DNA of 64,000 nucleotides from Nitrosomonadaceae bacterium. GTDB taxonomy: Bacteria; Pseudomonadota; Gammaproteobacteria; Burkholderiales; Nitrosomonadaceae. Below are positions 29,187 through 39,257 of this stretch, piece by piece. The stretch covers positions 1 to 64,000 of the forward strand of contig PBKR01000034.1 of NCBI GenBank assembly GCA_002721545.1. Reading direction: 5' to 3'. The notes below the pieces were generated by a model that ran no database searches, was not told where the DNA came from, and saw nothing but the letters and a program-made list of their open reading frames with translations. The translations under genes were made by a program, and so were the position numbers. Within the stretch, counting starts at the first letter, position 1; each line of letters starts with the position of its first letter.

Positions 29187-29849
29187 TTAAGATGCCTCTG
29201 AACTAGGCATAATCATTTTTTGTAGGACCCTCCACACATTAATTAAAATTTTTTCTTGTGCGATTTTGTTAGGATGCATTCTGTCATCTTGGAAATATTT
29301 TAGTTTATCACCAAATCCTTCTAGCAAGAAGGGAACTAACTTAAGCTCATGTTTGCTCGCTATTTTATGGTAAATATTGGAGAATTCTTTTGTGTATATT
29401 TTTCCATAATTTGGGGGTAGGCGCATACCTACTAATAGTATTGATGCTTTATTTTTCTTGCATACTTTTATAATTGCTTCCAGATTATTATAGATAGATT
29501 TAATAGGTATACCGCGTAGCCCATCATTTGCTCCTAACTCAACAATTACAATGCTAGGGCGGTAACGGTGAAGTGCTTGTTTAATTCGTTTAAGGCCACC
29601 TAATGTTGTTTCTCCACTAATACTGGCATTAATTATTTGGTAGACTAATTGTTCTCTCTTTAGCTTTGTTTTTAGCAGACTTACCCATCCGGTCTTTTGT
29701 GGTAAGCCATATCCTGCTGACAAACTGTCCCCATATACCATAATGGTGTTAGATTTAGTGGGGGACATGGCAATATCTGCATCGCTATGGGCCATACTAG
29801 ACGAGACACTGAGTAATAAAATATTTAAAGTAATTAGAAAGGTTCTCAT
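29187..29849 (-). CDS. tesA: Periplasmic GDSL/SGNH esterase, TesA-like
   Basis: Arylesterase/thioesterase I/lysophospholipase family. A signal peptide (LITLNILLLSVSSSMA) precedes the SGNH fold. Catalytic residues are S42 in YGDSLSAGYGL, the block III GAND at 106-109, and the D189/H192 pair in DDRMHPN. The length of 220 residues is normal. Its ATG overlaps head to head the ATG of the ybbA-like gene in the tetranucleotide CATG (29847-29850). The divergent tesA-ybbA arrangement is also seen in E. coli. Confidence 0.9.
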   Translation of the reverse strand: MRTFLITLNILLLSVSSSMAHSDADIAMSPTKSNTIMVYGDSLSAGYGLPQKTGWVSLLKTKLKREQLVYQIINASISGETTLGGLKRIKQALHRYRPSIVIVELGANDGLRGIPIKSIYNNLEAIIKVCKKNKASILLVGMRLPPNYGKIYTKEFSNIYHKIASKHELKLVPFLLEGFGDKLKYFQDDRMHPNKIAQEKILINVWRVLQKMIMPSSEAS

Positions 29850-30534
29850 GACAGATAATTTAATTATAAAGCCTATTGTACAAGCAATCTCTCTGACTAA
29901 ACGTGTTCAAAGTAGTGATACTTTTCTCACTATCTTGCAGGATATTAACTTGGAAGTGAGTATTGGTGAAGCTATTTCAATTGTGGGAGCGTCTGGATCA
30001 GGAAAATCTACTTTATTGGGTTTGTTAGCAGGGCTTGATATTCCTTCTAGTGGACAAGTATATCTTAATGGCGAAGATATTTTTTCATTGAGTGAAGATG
30101 GAAGAGCTGAATTACGTGGTCATTTACTTGGGTTTGTATTTCAATCATTTCAGTTACTTTCTGTGCTTACAGCAATCGAGAATGTAATGCTACCCCTAGA
30201 ACTAGCAGGTGTAGGTAATACATATCAAATAGCATTTGAAATTCTTGAGCGGGTAGGATTAGAGGCACGTATTAATCATTATCCAAAACAACTTTCGGGA
30301 GGAGAACAACAGCGTGTGGCTATTGCGCGTGCATATGCTACAGACCCAAAAATATTATTGGCTGATGAGCCTACTGGCAATTTAGATTTATCTACTGGCA
30401 ATCAAATTGTTGACCTTTTGTTTGAATTAAATCGTGAGAAAAGGACTACGTTGATTCTGGTAACCCATGATAAAACAATATCTAATCGTTGTACGCGACA
30501 AATTCGGTTAAATGGCGGAAGAATTGAGGATTAA
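29848..30534 (+). CDS. ybbA: ABC transporter ATP-binding protein, YbbA/LolD type
   Basis: ATPase of a MacB/LolD-like extrusion system, partner of the large permease that follows. Walker [10 protein letters not shown] is at 47-55, followed by the Q-loop FVFQSFQLL, signature LSGGEQQR, Walker [10 protein letters not shown] and H-loop LVTHD. All are intact. The chosen ATG at 29848 gives 228 residues and the family-like start. An upstream extension to 29743 would run antisense through the tesA signal peptide and was rejected. It precedes the permease by 41 bases. Confidence 0.92.
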   Translation: MTDNLIIKPIVQAISLTKRVQSSDTFLTILQDINLEVSIGEAISIVGASGSGKSTLLGLLAGLDIPSSGQVYLNGEDIFSLSEDGRAELRGHLLGFVFQSFQLLSVLTAIENVMLPLELAGVGNTYQIAFEILERVGLEARINHYPKQLSGGEQQRVAIARAYATDPKILLADEPTGNLDLSTGNQIVDLLFELNREKRTTLILVTHDKTISNRCTRQIRLNGGRIED

Positions 30535-30575
30535 TTAGATAAATTAAATAAATATGAGGTCATGAGATACATACT

Positions 30576-33083
30576 ATGAATCTTTTTAAGCTTTCTTTAC
30601 GCATGCTCTATCGTGATCTGCGTGCAGGTGAGTTACATGTCCTGATATTTGCACTGATAATTGCAGTGGGTGGAATGACAACAATAGGCTTTTTTACCGA
30701 TCGGGTTCAATTGGCTCTTTCTCGACAGGGAAACCAACTACTTGGCGCAGATCTAGTTATTGCCTCTGATCGCTCCTTTTCACAGGATTACATTAGAGAG
30801 GCAGTAAAGCGTGGACTAAATACTTCTACCTCGCTTAAATTTCTTAGTATGGTAGTAAAAGAAGATAAAAATATTTTGGTTGGGATAAAGGCGGTAACTG
30901 CTGGTTATCCATTACGTGGTGAATTACGTATTACAGATAATCTAGGCAAGGCAATTCCATACAAAAATGATTATGTTGCTGATGGTATTCCATTACCTGG
31001 TTCAGTATGGGTAGGGGAGAAACTTGCTACTCGCCTTGCACTAACACAGGGGGATGTAATTCAGGTTGGAGACGCACGCTTAATAGTAGTTTCGCAGATT
31101 ACTATGGAACCAGATTATTCAATTGGGTTCATAAACCCTGGGCCAAGACTATTGATTAATGCAACTGATCTTCCTGCAACTGGGTTAATACAGCAAGGTA
31201 GTCGTATTTCTTACCGCTTATTAATTAGCGGTAATGCTAGCTTGATAGAGGATTTTAAGTATTGGGTGCAGCCCAATTTAGAGCCAGGAGAAAGAATACA
31301 GGGTATTCGTGATTCTCGTCCAGAAATTAAAGCGGCGCTTGAGCGGGCAGAAAAATTTTTGAGCCTTGCAGCTATGGCAAGTGTAGTTTTAGCAGCAGCA
31401 GCAATAGCACTAGCAGCGCGACGGTTTACTACACGTCACCAAGATGGGTGTGCAATTATGCGCTGTCTGGGGGCAAGACAGAATGCGATATTATATTTAT
31501 ACCTATGCCATTTCATCATACTTGGGTTTGTTGCAAGCATAGTGGGATGCTTGTTAGGGTTTTTTTCTCAGGAAGCTCTAGTTTATTGGCTTTCTAAAAT
31601 GATAGAGATTGAATTACCTTTACCAAGTTTATCTCCTTTTATACAAGGTATATTAGTTGGTTTAGTGCTATTACTAGGTTTTGCTTTCCCACCTTTACTC
31701 AATTTGCGTAATGTGCCGGCATTACGTGTCTTACGATGTGATATGGGCACTGCTAGTGTTCAAAGCCTAGCAGGCTATGCATTGGGGCTTGCTGCATTAT
31801 CAGTATTGTTTTTGTGGAAAGCTGGCGACATGCATCTTGGTTTTTTAGTTATGACTGGATTTATTGTTGCAATAATAATTTTTGGTCTACTTAGCTTTCT
31901 TCTAATAAAAATTATTTCAAGCCTACGTAGTACAGTAGGGGGAACATGGAAATATGGGTTAGTTGGTATATGGAGGCGTGCTAGTACCAGTGCGATTCAA
32001 GCTGTATCACTTGGGTTAGGATTGATGTCGTTGTTGACCTTGACGTTAATTCGAGGTGATTTACTACAAAACTGGCATACTAATCTTCCACCGGATACAC
32101 CTAACCATTTTTTAGTAAATATTCAAGAAGACCAGCTACAGGAATTGGCAGCATTTTTTCAGCACAATGAGATCCTGCAGCCCACGGTTTACCCTATGGT
32201 AAGGGGGCGGATCATCTCTATTAATGGCAAAATAGTATTACCAGAAGACTATTCAGATACACGAGCAAAAAGATTGCTGAGAAGGGATTTTAATCTTTCA
32301 TGGGAAAATGATATACGAAGTGATAATCAGATTATAGATGGGCAATGGTGGGAAAATGGAGCTAGGAAAAAAGAAGTTTTATCTATGGAGGAAGGTGTTG
32401 CAAAAGCATTAGGAGTGCAGCTGGGCGATACGCTATCTTTTGATATTGCGGGTAGTAATTTTTCTGCTGTTGTGAGTAGTATTCGAAAAGTAGATTGGGA
32501 TTCATTCCGTGTTAATTTCTTTGCGGTAACTCCTCCAGGTATATTAGATAAATATCCAAAAAGCTATGTTACTAGTTTCTATGTGCCAGAGGGTAGCATA
32601 GATATGATGAACAAATTGATAAAATCTTTTCCAAATTTTTTGGTTATAGATGTAGAAACTATTATTAAGCAGGTACAAAAAGTTATTGAGCAAGTAACTA
32701 AAGCAATTGAATTTGTTTTTTTATTTACACTTATATCCGGGCTAATAGTCTTGTATGCGGCAATCATTTCTGCCAAAGATGAACGTATTTATGAGGCTGC
32801 AGTCTTCCGTACTTTGGGAGCAAAGCGTAGACAATTACTTAATATATGGGCAATAGAATTTTTTATACTTGGTGCCGTATCCGGTATATTTTCTTCAATG
32901 GGGGCCAGTGCGCTAGGATATGTTATTGGTAAATTTACATTAAATATTCCTTATACATTTAATATATGGATATGGTTGATAGGATTATTGGTTGGGGTTA
33001 TAGGTGTGTTAGTAGCTGGAATGTTGGGGACACGTAATGTGTTATCAAATCCACCAATGAAAGTACTTAGAGAAGTAAGCTAA
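30576..33083 (+). CDS. ybbP: ABC transporter permease, FtsX/YbbP family
   Basis: An 835-residue inner-membrane permease with two FtsX-type modules. Hydrophobic segments lie near the N-terminus (LIFALIIAVGGMTTIGFF), in a group at about 260-440, a pair near 470-500, and a last group at about 705-830. A large periplasmic region lies between the first two, and a second between about 500 and 700. With YbbA it forms a system known beside tesA, of unknown substrate; a role in lipid or lipoprotein handling at the envelope is inference. It converges on ssb across 187 bases without a clear terminator. Confidence 0.88.
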   Translation: MNLFKLSLRMLYRDLRAGELHVLIFALIIAVGGMTTIGFFTDRVQLALSRQGNQLLGADLVIASDRSFSQDYIREAVKRGLNTSTSLKFLSMVVKEDKNILVGIKAVTAGYPLRGELRITDNLGKAIPYKNDYVADGIPLPGSVWVGEKLATRLALTQGDVIQVGDARLIVVSQITMEPDYSIGFINPGPRLLINATDLPATGLIQQGSRISYRLLISGNASLIEDFKYWVQPNLEPGERIQGIRDSRPEIKAALERAEKFLSLAAMASVVLAAAAIALAARRFTTRHQDGCAIMRCLGARQNAILYLYLCHFIILGFVASIVGCLLGFFSQEALVYWLSKMIEIELPLPSLSPFIQGILVGLVLLLGFAFPPLLNLRNVPALRVLRCDMGTASVQSLAGYALGLAALSVLFLWKAGDMHLGFLVMTGFIVAIIIFGLLSFLLIKIISSLRSTVGGTWKYGLVGIWRRASTSAIQAVSLGLGLMSLLTLTLIRGDLLQNWHTNLPPDTPNHFLVNIQEDQLQELAAFFQHNEILQPTVYPMVRGRIISINGKIVLPEDYSDTRAKRLLRRDFNLSWENDIRSDNQIIDGQWWENGARKKEVLSMEEGVAKALGVQLGDTLSFDIAGSNFSAVVSSIRKVDWDSFRVNFFAVTPPGILDKYPKSYVTSFYVPEGSIDMMNKLIKSFPNFLVIDVETIIKQVQKVIEQVTKAIEFVFLFTLISGLIVLYAAIISAKDERIYEAAVFRTLGAKRRQLLNIWAIEFFILGAVSGIFSSMGASALGYVIGKFTLNIPYTFNIWIWLIGLLVGVIGVLVAGMLGTRNVLSNPPMKVLREVS

Positions 33084-33270
33084 TAAATTTAATTTATTGG
33101 AGATTTACTTATAATTTGACTGTAGTATATTTTTTCTTGGGTTTTTATATGCCTATAGAATTTATTATTAACTTACTATTTATTGCAGATATAAACATAA
33201 AAATCCATGAATCTTAATAGAGATATTAGCGTATGAGATTAGTATTAAAAATCATATATAGTATTTCTAT

Positions 33271-33738
33271 TTAAAATGGTATGTCGTCATCCATATCTCC
33301 AAACCCACTACTAGGATTATTTGTAGTGGGATTATTGTTTGCAACGTTATCTTTAGGTGATAAGGTCTTATTATTCTTATTTTCTCCCTCATAGCTGGTG
33401 GTTCCAGATCTACTACCCAGCATTCTCATTTCATTTGCAATGATTTCTGTTGTATACCGATCAGCACCTGTTTTATCAGTCCATTTACGGGTTTCAAGTC
33501 TACCCTCAACATAGACAGAGCTACCTTTTTTTAGATATTCACCTACAATCTCAGCAAGTTTTCTATAAAAAGTTACACGGTGCCATTCAGTTTTTTCTTT
33601 TTTCTCCCCTGCTTTATCTTTCCAGGTTTCAGAAGTTGCTAATGTGATGTTAGTAACTGCTTCACCATTGGGCATGTAACGAATTTCTGGATCTTTACCA
33701 AGATTTCCAATTAATATCACCTTATTTATTGATGCCAT
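33271..33738 (-). CDS. ssb: Single-stranded DNA-binding protein
   Basis: The OB-fold begins [20 protein letters not shown] and carries the conserved [14 protein letters not shown] and [15 protein letters not shown] strands (residues 1-110). A flexible Asn/Thr-rich linker leads to the acidic protein-docking tip DMDDDIPF. The length of 155 residues is typical. Its ATG immediately abuts the stop of the upstream MFS gene, so translation is probably coupled. ssb near uvrA is a widely conserved arrangement. Confidence 0.97.
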   Translation of the reverse strand: MASINKVILIGNLGKDPEIRYMPNGEAVTNITLATSETWKDKAGEKKEKTEWHRVTFYRKLAEIVGEYLKKGSSVYVEGRLETRKWTDKTGADRYTTEIIANEMRMLGSRSGTTSYEGENKNNKTLSPKDNVANNNPTTNNPSSGFGDMDDDIPF

Positions 33739-35124
33739 TTATACTTCCCCCTCTAGTATTTGTACAACTTTTGTTTTATCAAATCCATTAATATCAACTT
33801 TTAGATAAGCGACTCTTTCATTTGCTAATACTAAGGCTTCGTGTACACCATTCACAGATGCTAGCATCTGTGATAATTGATTTGCTTTACCTACTTCCAT
33901 TTCTTTTACTTGGTACATTTTGGTGCGAACAGCTGCTGGAGCCTTCATAGTAATAGCGAGTACTAGCCATAATGCCAGTAGAGCGCCACAAAATGCAAAT
34001 AATGCTGAGCTGCCATAATACTCATATAAATAGCCCCCAGCAGTTGCCCCAGTAAATGTTCCTAAAAATTGGATGCTGCTATATATGCCAATGGCTGTTC
34101 CTTTTGCGCCTACCGGAGAAATCTTTGAAATAAGAGATGGCAGACTGGCTTCAAGTAGATTAAATGCAGTAAAGAATACTAACAAAGCAAATACCATGCC
34201 CGATATGGAATCAAGGGTGAAAGTTAATAGGACTTGGCTTACTAGTAATATAAATACTGCTATTGAAAATACTGGTTTAAGTTTAACTTTCCTTTCAGAG
34301 TAAATGATTACTGGAATAATGAGTAACATTGAAATAAATAATACTGGTAAATATATTTGCCAATGATCATCTATTTCTAACCCAGTTTTTCGTAATGATA
34401 CCGGAATTATAAGCCAAAGTGCCATAAGTGTTGCATGTAATGTAAATACACCAAAATTAAGACGTAATAATTCAGAATCTTGTAGTACATTTACGAAACG
34501 CCCAGGAGCTGCTTCAGTATCTGAATGGAAACGGCAAAGCTGCGGATTAGGAATAATTTTGTAGACTACTAATATAGCTAATAATGCCAGCATACCTGTC
34601 ATGATAAAAATCCCTGGTACTCCTATTAGTCGATTTAGTGTAGGTGCAATGATGAGTGATAGGGCAAATACAGTGCCAATAGTCATACCTATTGAGGCCA
34701 TTGCTTTGGTACGGTGTTCTTCACGGGTCAGATCAGCGGCTAATGCCATTATTGCTGCAGAGATTGCACCAGAGCCTTGGACAATACGGCCAAGTATTAT
34801 CCAATAAATATTATCAGCAGAAGCCGCTATGAAACTTCCTACAGCAAATAGAATTAAACCAAAATAGATAACAGGTTTACGTCCTATACGATCAGATAGC
34901 CAGCCAAAAGGGATTTGTAATATTGCCTGAGTAAGACCGTAAGCACCAAGTGCAATACCGATTAGTGTGTAATTATTTTCGCCTGGTAGATTCTCTGCGT
35001 AGAACGCAAACACCGGGAGAATAATAAACATTCCAAGCATTCGCAATCCATAGACTACTGCTAAGCCGGCAGTAGCACGCATCTCAATTAGAGACATTTT
35101 TTCAGGAGGCGAAGAGTCAGACAT
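33739..35124 (-). CDS. yajR: MFS transporter with C-terminal ferredoxin-like domain, YajR type
   Basis: A 12-span major facilitator protein. Motif A reads GWLSDRIGRKPVIY between spans 2 and 3. After the last span (about residue 390) come about 70 soluble residues ending VAYLKVDINGFDKTKVVQIL, which matches the position and pattern of the YAM domain of E. coli YajR. Substrate is unknown; drug efflux is usually assumed. The stop is directly adjacent to the ssb start. The gene diverges from uvrA across 66 bases, as in other betaproteobacteria. Confidence 0.83.
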   Translation of the reverse strand: MSDSSPPEKMSLIEMRATAGLAVVYGLRMLGMFIILPVFAFYAENLPGENNYTLIGIALGAYGLTQAILQIPFGWLSDRIGRKPVIYFGLILFAVGSFIAASADNIYWIILGRIVQGSGAISAAIMALAADLTREEHRTKAMASIGMTIGTVFALSLIIAPTLNRLIGVPGIFIMTGMLALLAILVVYKIIPNPQLCRFHSDTEAAPGRFVNVLQDSELLRLNFGVFTLHATLMALWLIIPVSLRKTGLEIDDHWQIYLPVLFISMLLIIPVIIYSERKVKLKPVFSIAVFILLVSQVLLTFTLDSISGMVFALLVFFTAFNLLEASLPSLISKISPVGAKGTAIGIYSSIQFLGTFTGATAGGYLYEYYGSSALFAFCGALLALWLVLAITMKAPAAVRTKMYQVKEMEVGKANQLSQMLASVNGVHEALVLANERVAYLKVDINGFDKTKVVQILEGEV

Positions 35125-35190
35125 TAATCAAATTAGGAAAATAATGGAAAGTTGGGTATATTAGCAGGTTGCACAGTGCTTAGGTAGCCG

Positions 35191-38016
35191 ATGGAACTTA
35201 TCAAAATTCGTGGTGCACGTACCCATAATCTGAAAAATGTCAGTATTGACCTACCACGTAATAAATTAATCGTGATTACTGGATTGTCGGGGTCAGGCAA
35301 ATCTTCACTTGCATTCGATACTCTTTATGCTGAAGGTCAGAGGCGTTATGTAGAATCTCTTTCAGCTTATGCTAGGCAGTTTCTTAAATTAATGGAGAAA
35401 CCAGATGTAGATTTGATTGAGGGGCTTTCTCCTGCAATTGCTATAGAACAGAAAGCAACCTCTCATAACCCTCGCTCTACAGTTGGTACTGTCACTGAAA
35501 TTCATGATTACATGCGTTTATTATTTGCACGTATTGGAGATCCACAGTGTCCAGATCACGGGATTACTCTTTCAGTTCAGAGTGTTTCACAGATGGTAGA
35601 TCACGTATTACAACTTCCAGAAAATACGAAATTAATGATTCTTTCTCCGCTTGTAGTAGAACGTAAGGGAGAGCAAATAGATCTTTTTGAAGAATTATGT
35701 GCACAAGGCTTTGTGCGTTTAAGGATTGATGGGAAAATTTATGAAATTGATAATCTACCAAGATTAAAAAAAACGAAAAAGCATACTATAGAAATAGTAG
35801 TTGATAGGTTAAGGGTTTCATCAGATAGTAAGCAGCGTATTGCAGAGTCATTTGAAACAGCATTGCGTCATTCTGATGGGAAGGCTCTTGCTGTAGAAAT
35901 AGATTCTGGTTATGAGCATCTATTCTCTGCAAAATTTAGTTGTCCAATTTGTAGTTATTCTTTGGCAGAATTAGAACCAAGATTATTTTCTTTTAATAAT
36001 CCAATGGGAGCATGTAAAGAGTGTGATGGTCTTGGTCAGATTACTTTCTTTGATCCTAATCGGGTTGTTGCTTTTCCTCATCTTTCATTAGCATCAGGCG
36101 CAATTAAAGGATGGGATCGGCGTAATCAATTTTATTTCCAGATTTTAATGGGCCTCTCACAGCACTATGATTTTGATTTAGAGGAGCCATTTGAGCAGCT
36201 TTCTTTAGATGTTAAAAATATTATTTTACAAGGATCAGGGAAAGAAAAAATATTATTTTTCTATTTAAATGGGAATGGATCTAGAATTAAACGAGAGCAT
36301 TCCTTTGAGGGCGTTATTCCTAACCTAAAGCGCCGCTATAAAGAAACAGACTCATTAGTGGTTCGTGAAGAGTTAGCAAAGTATTTAAATTCTCAAATTT
36401 GTCCAGAGTGTGAAGGAGCACGTCTTTGCCGTGAAGCTCGCCACGTTAAGGTTAGTGGAAAAACTATTTATGAAATTAATGCATTGCCACTGAAGTTGGC
36501 AAGAAATTATTTTAATAAAATAAAGCTCAGTGGGTATAAGCGCTCCGTTGCTGAGAGAATCATCCATGAAATCTCCAGTCGTTTACAGTTTTTAAATAAT
36601 GTTGGGCTTGATTACCTATCTTTAGACCGCTCTGCTGATACATTATCAGGGGGTGAATCACAGCGTATTCGATTAGCGAGTCAAATTGGATCAGGCCTGA
36701 CAGGTGTAATGTATGTTCTAGATGAGCCATCTATTGGATTGCATCAACGTGATAATGAGCGTCTTCTAGGCACTCTAAAAAACTTACGTGATCTTGGTAA
36801 TAGTGTGATTGTCGTGGAACATGATCGAGATGCAATACTTTCCGCTGATTATGTTGTTGATATGGGTCCTGGAGCAGGTGAGCATGGTGGACTTGTTGTT
36901 GCTCAGGGTGGGCCAAAAGTTGTTTTTGAGAATAAAAATTCTCTTACTGGAAAATATATATCTGGGGAATTAGATATTGAATTGCCTATAAAGAGAGTTA
37001 AACCAAAAGATGACCGTTGGTTATTCATCATGGGAGCTTCAGGTAATAATTTGAAGGATGTTAATTTTAGTTTGCCTATAGGTATGTTTATTTGTGTCAC
37101 TGGCGTATCTGGCTCTGGTAAGTCTACACTTGTAAATAACACTCTTTACTATGCTATGGCACGACATCTATATGGGAGTAGTGTAGAGCCTGCATCTTTT
37201 CAGTCCATCGAAGGAACAGCGTATTTTGATAAAGTTATTAATATGGATCAGAGTCCAATAGGGCGTACTCCACGATCTAATCCAGCAACTTATACTGGTT
37301 TATTCACGCCCATACGAGAATTGTTTGCAGGCGTCCCTCAGGCACGAGAGCGAGGCTATAGTCCTGGTAGATTCTCTTTTAATGTAAAAGGTGGTCGTTG
37401 TGAATCATGCCAGGGAGATGGTTTAATTAAAGTGGAAATGCATTTTTTACCAGATATTTATGTAACCTGTGACATTTGCCACGGTAAACGTTATAACCGT
37501 GAAACACTTGAAATTAAATACAAGAGCAAAAATATTTTTGATGTCTTACAAATGACCGTTGAGCAGGCGTATGATTTTTTTTCTCAAGTCCCAATTTTGG
37601 CTCGTAAATTAAGAACTTTGCTAGATGTGGGATTAGGTTATATTAAGCTAGGGCAGCCAGCTACAACACTATCAGGAGGTGAAGCCCAGCGAGTTAAATT
37701 ATCATTAGAACTTTCAAAGCGGGATACAGGGCGTACCTTGTACATACTTGATGAGCCTACTACAGGACTGCATTTTAAAGACATCGATATGCTGTTAAAA
37801 GTACTACACCGATTAAGAGAACATGGAAATACAGTAGTTGTAATTGAGCATAATTTAGATGTAATTAAAACGGCAGATTGGATCATTGATCTTGGTCCTG
37901 AAGGAGGTGATGCTGGTGGGAAGATTATTGCTGAAGGCCCTCCAGAGGAAGTTGCAGAGCATAGGTCTAGTTATACAGGGGGTTATCTTAAAAAAATCCT
38001 TGATATAGGAGATTAG
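35191..38016 (+). CDS. uvrA: Excinuclease ABC subunit A
   Basis: DNA damage-recognition ATPase of nucleotide excision repair. The first P-loop GLSGSGKS is at 31-38 and a second reads GVSGSGKST. Both signature motifs ([18 protein letters not shown]) are present. Zinc-binding CxxC pairs are seen at CPIC...CKEC and at CESC...CDIC. The length of 941 residues is full. The 66-base region shared with yajR shows no CTGT-N8-ACAG LexA box, so SOS control is not evident. A 497-base gap without a recognisable gene follows. Confidence 0.97.
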   Translation: MELIKIRGARTHNLKNVSIDLPRNKLIVITGLSGSGKSSLAFDTLYAEGQRRYVESLSAYARQFLKLMEKPDVDLIEGLSPAIAIEQKATSHNPRSTVGTVTEIHDYMRLLFARIGDPQCPDHGITLSVQSVSQMVDHVLQLPENTKLMILSPLVVERKGEQIDLFEELCAQGFVRLRIDGKIYEIDNLPRLKKTKKHTIEIVVDRLRVSSDSKQRIAESFETALRHSDGKALAVEIDSGYEHLFSAKFSCPICSYSLAELEPRLFSFNNPMGACKECDGLGQITFFDPNRVVAFPHLSLASGAIKGWDRRNQFYFQILMGLSQHYDFDLEEPFEQLSLDVKNIILQGSGKEKILFFYLNGNGSRIKREHSFEGVIPNLKRRYKETDSLVVREELAKYLNSQICPECEGARLCREARHVKVSGKTIYEINALPLKLARNYFNKIKLSGYKRSVAERIIHEISSRLQFLNNVGLDYLSLDRSADTLSGGESQRIRLASQIGSGLTGVMYVLDEPSIGLHQRDNERLLGTLKNLRDLGNSVIVVEHDRDAILSADYVVDMGPGAGEHGGLVVAQGGPKVVFENKNSLTGKYISGELDIELPIKRVKPKDDRWLFIMGASGNNLKDVNFSLPIGMFICVTGVSGSGKSTLVNNTLYYAMARHLYGSSVEPASFQSIEGTAYFDKVINMDQSPIGRTPRSNPATYTGLFTPIRELFAGVPQARERGYSPGRFSFNVKGGRCESCQGDGLIKVEMHFLPDIYVTCDICHGKRYNRETLEIKYKSKNIFDVLQMTVEQAYDFFSQVPILARKLRTLLDVGLGYIKLGQPATTLSGGEAQRVKLSLELSKRDTGRTLYILDEPTTGLHFKDIDMLLKVLHRLREHGNTVVVIEHNLDVIKTADWIIDLGPEGGDAGGKIIAEGPPEEVAEHRSSYTGGYLKKILDIGD

Positions 38017-38513
38017 AAGTAAATAAACTGCATTTTCTTAAGCTTTCATTTGCTACTCTTGGCATTGCCATTATGTAACTTCTCCAAGCAAAGCAATGAA
38101 TTGGAAAGATCCTTGTATAAGCGCTAAACAGATAGGCCTCAAGCTCATATTATTTATCATTACTATCTTGGATTTAGCAGAGGGTGCTATATTAAAAATA
38201 TTTTCTCAGCCTCATGTTCTATGGGCTTAAAGATATAATTGTATGTGCCTAGAATGTCCAAGTATTAGTATTTCTATCATTTTATTTATGTAATGGAAGC
38301 GCCTTTTTTTTGCCTATGAAAATAAACAGGGTAAGATATAAAACTAGATGGCACATTAATCATGTTTCTTAAGTTTTTATGTTATTTCAGGAAATATTCT
38401 TAAAAGGCTACTTAAATTGAGTTATTCATTACATATTCTAGTGTAAATTTGTATTCTTTTTACGTTACCTTAGTACTAAAATAGTATTATGATCCTATCA
38501 AAGGAAAATATAA
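38017..38513. other. 497-base intergenic region between uvrA and phoB
   Basis: A+T-rich, with no gene I recognise. It contains a 44-codon ORF at 38096-38230 whose product has one hydrophobic stretch (LKLILFIITILDLAEG) but no clear ribosome-binding site, probably chance. Near 38022-38075 one frame without a usable start reads NKLHFLKLSFATLGIAIM, signal-peptide-like, then stops; it may be a dead gene start. No tRNA and no Pho box (CTGTCAT repeats) was seen. The phoB promoter should be in the last 100 bases. Confidence 0.5.
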
Positions 38514-39203
38514 ATGGCGGCTATTTTAATAGTAGAAGATGAGCCAGCAATTCAGGAATTAATTTCTTATCGCTTGCAACAAGCTGAGCATGAAACATTT
38601 TGTGCTAAGGATGCAGAGCAAGCTATTAAAATAGTGAATGATGTATTACCTGATTTAGTGTTACTCGATTGGATGCTACCTGGAATGAGTGGGATTGAGC
38701 TTGCGAAAACATTGAGACGAGTCCCTAGGACTAAGAATATTCCTATTATTATGCTTACTGCACGCGTAGAGGAAAGTGATAAAGTCTCTGGGTTGGAGGT
38801 GGGTGCAGATGACTATATTACAAAGCCATTCTCGCCCCGTGAATTGATTGCAAGGATTAAGGCGGTTTTACGAAGACGTTCACCAGAGGTTGCGGATGAT
38901 GTTGTTGAAATAAATGGATTAAAGCTCGATCCGGTTACGCATCGAGTTACTGTAAATGACAATGAAATAATATTAGGCCCAACAGAGTTTAGGTTGTTAT
39001 ATTTTTTAATGACCCATCCAGAGCGAGTGCACTCTCGGCCACAATTACTTGATGGGGTATGGGGGGATCATATTTTTGTTGAAGATCGAACTGTTGATGT
39101 GCATATTAGAAGATTACGTAAAATATTGGAGCCTGTTGGAAAAGACGGATTAGTGCAAACTGTAAGAGGATCCGGTTATCGACTATCTGTTGGTAGAGCA
39201 TAG
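38514..39203 (+). CDS. phoB: Phosphate regulon response regulator PhoB
   Basis: Receiver domain (residues 1-120) with phosphoacceptor D52, T82 and K104 (YITKPF), then an OmpR-type winged helix whose last part reads VEDRTVDVHIRRLRKIL and VRGSGYRLS. The length of 229 residues is that of PhoB. An AAGGAAA ribosome-binding site precedes the ATG. PhoR follows after 54 bases. The absence of a visible Pho box upstream means autoregulation is not evident from sequence. Confidence 0.93.
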   Translation: MAAILIVEDEPAIQELISYRLQQAEHETFCAKDAEQAIKIVNDVLPDLVLLDWMLPGMSGIELAKTLRRVPRTKNIPIIMLTARVEESDKVSGLEVGADDYITKPFSPRELIARIKAVLRRRSPEVADDVVEINGLKLDPVTHRVTVNDNEIILGPTEFRLLYFLMTHPERVHSRPQLLDGVWGDHIFVEDRTVDVHIRRLRKILEPVGKDGLVQTVRGSGYRLSVGRA

Positions 39204-39257
39204 GCTATGGGGTAATATAGAAATGATGATTTTGTTTTATTCTTAGGAATAAATTAC

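Noticed and set aside
35125-35190. LexA box upstream of uvrA
   Set aside because: No CTGT-N8-ACAG match is visible in the 66 bases between yajR and uvrA.
38096-38230. A 44-codon ORF with a hydrophobic segment between uvrA and phoB
   Set aside because: No ribosome-binding site and no recognisable similarity; expected by chance in a 497-base A+T-rich gap.
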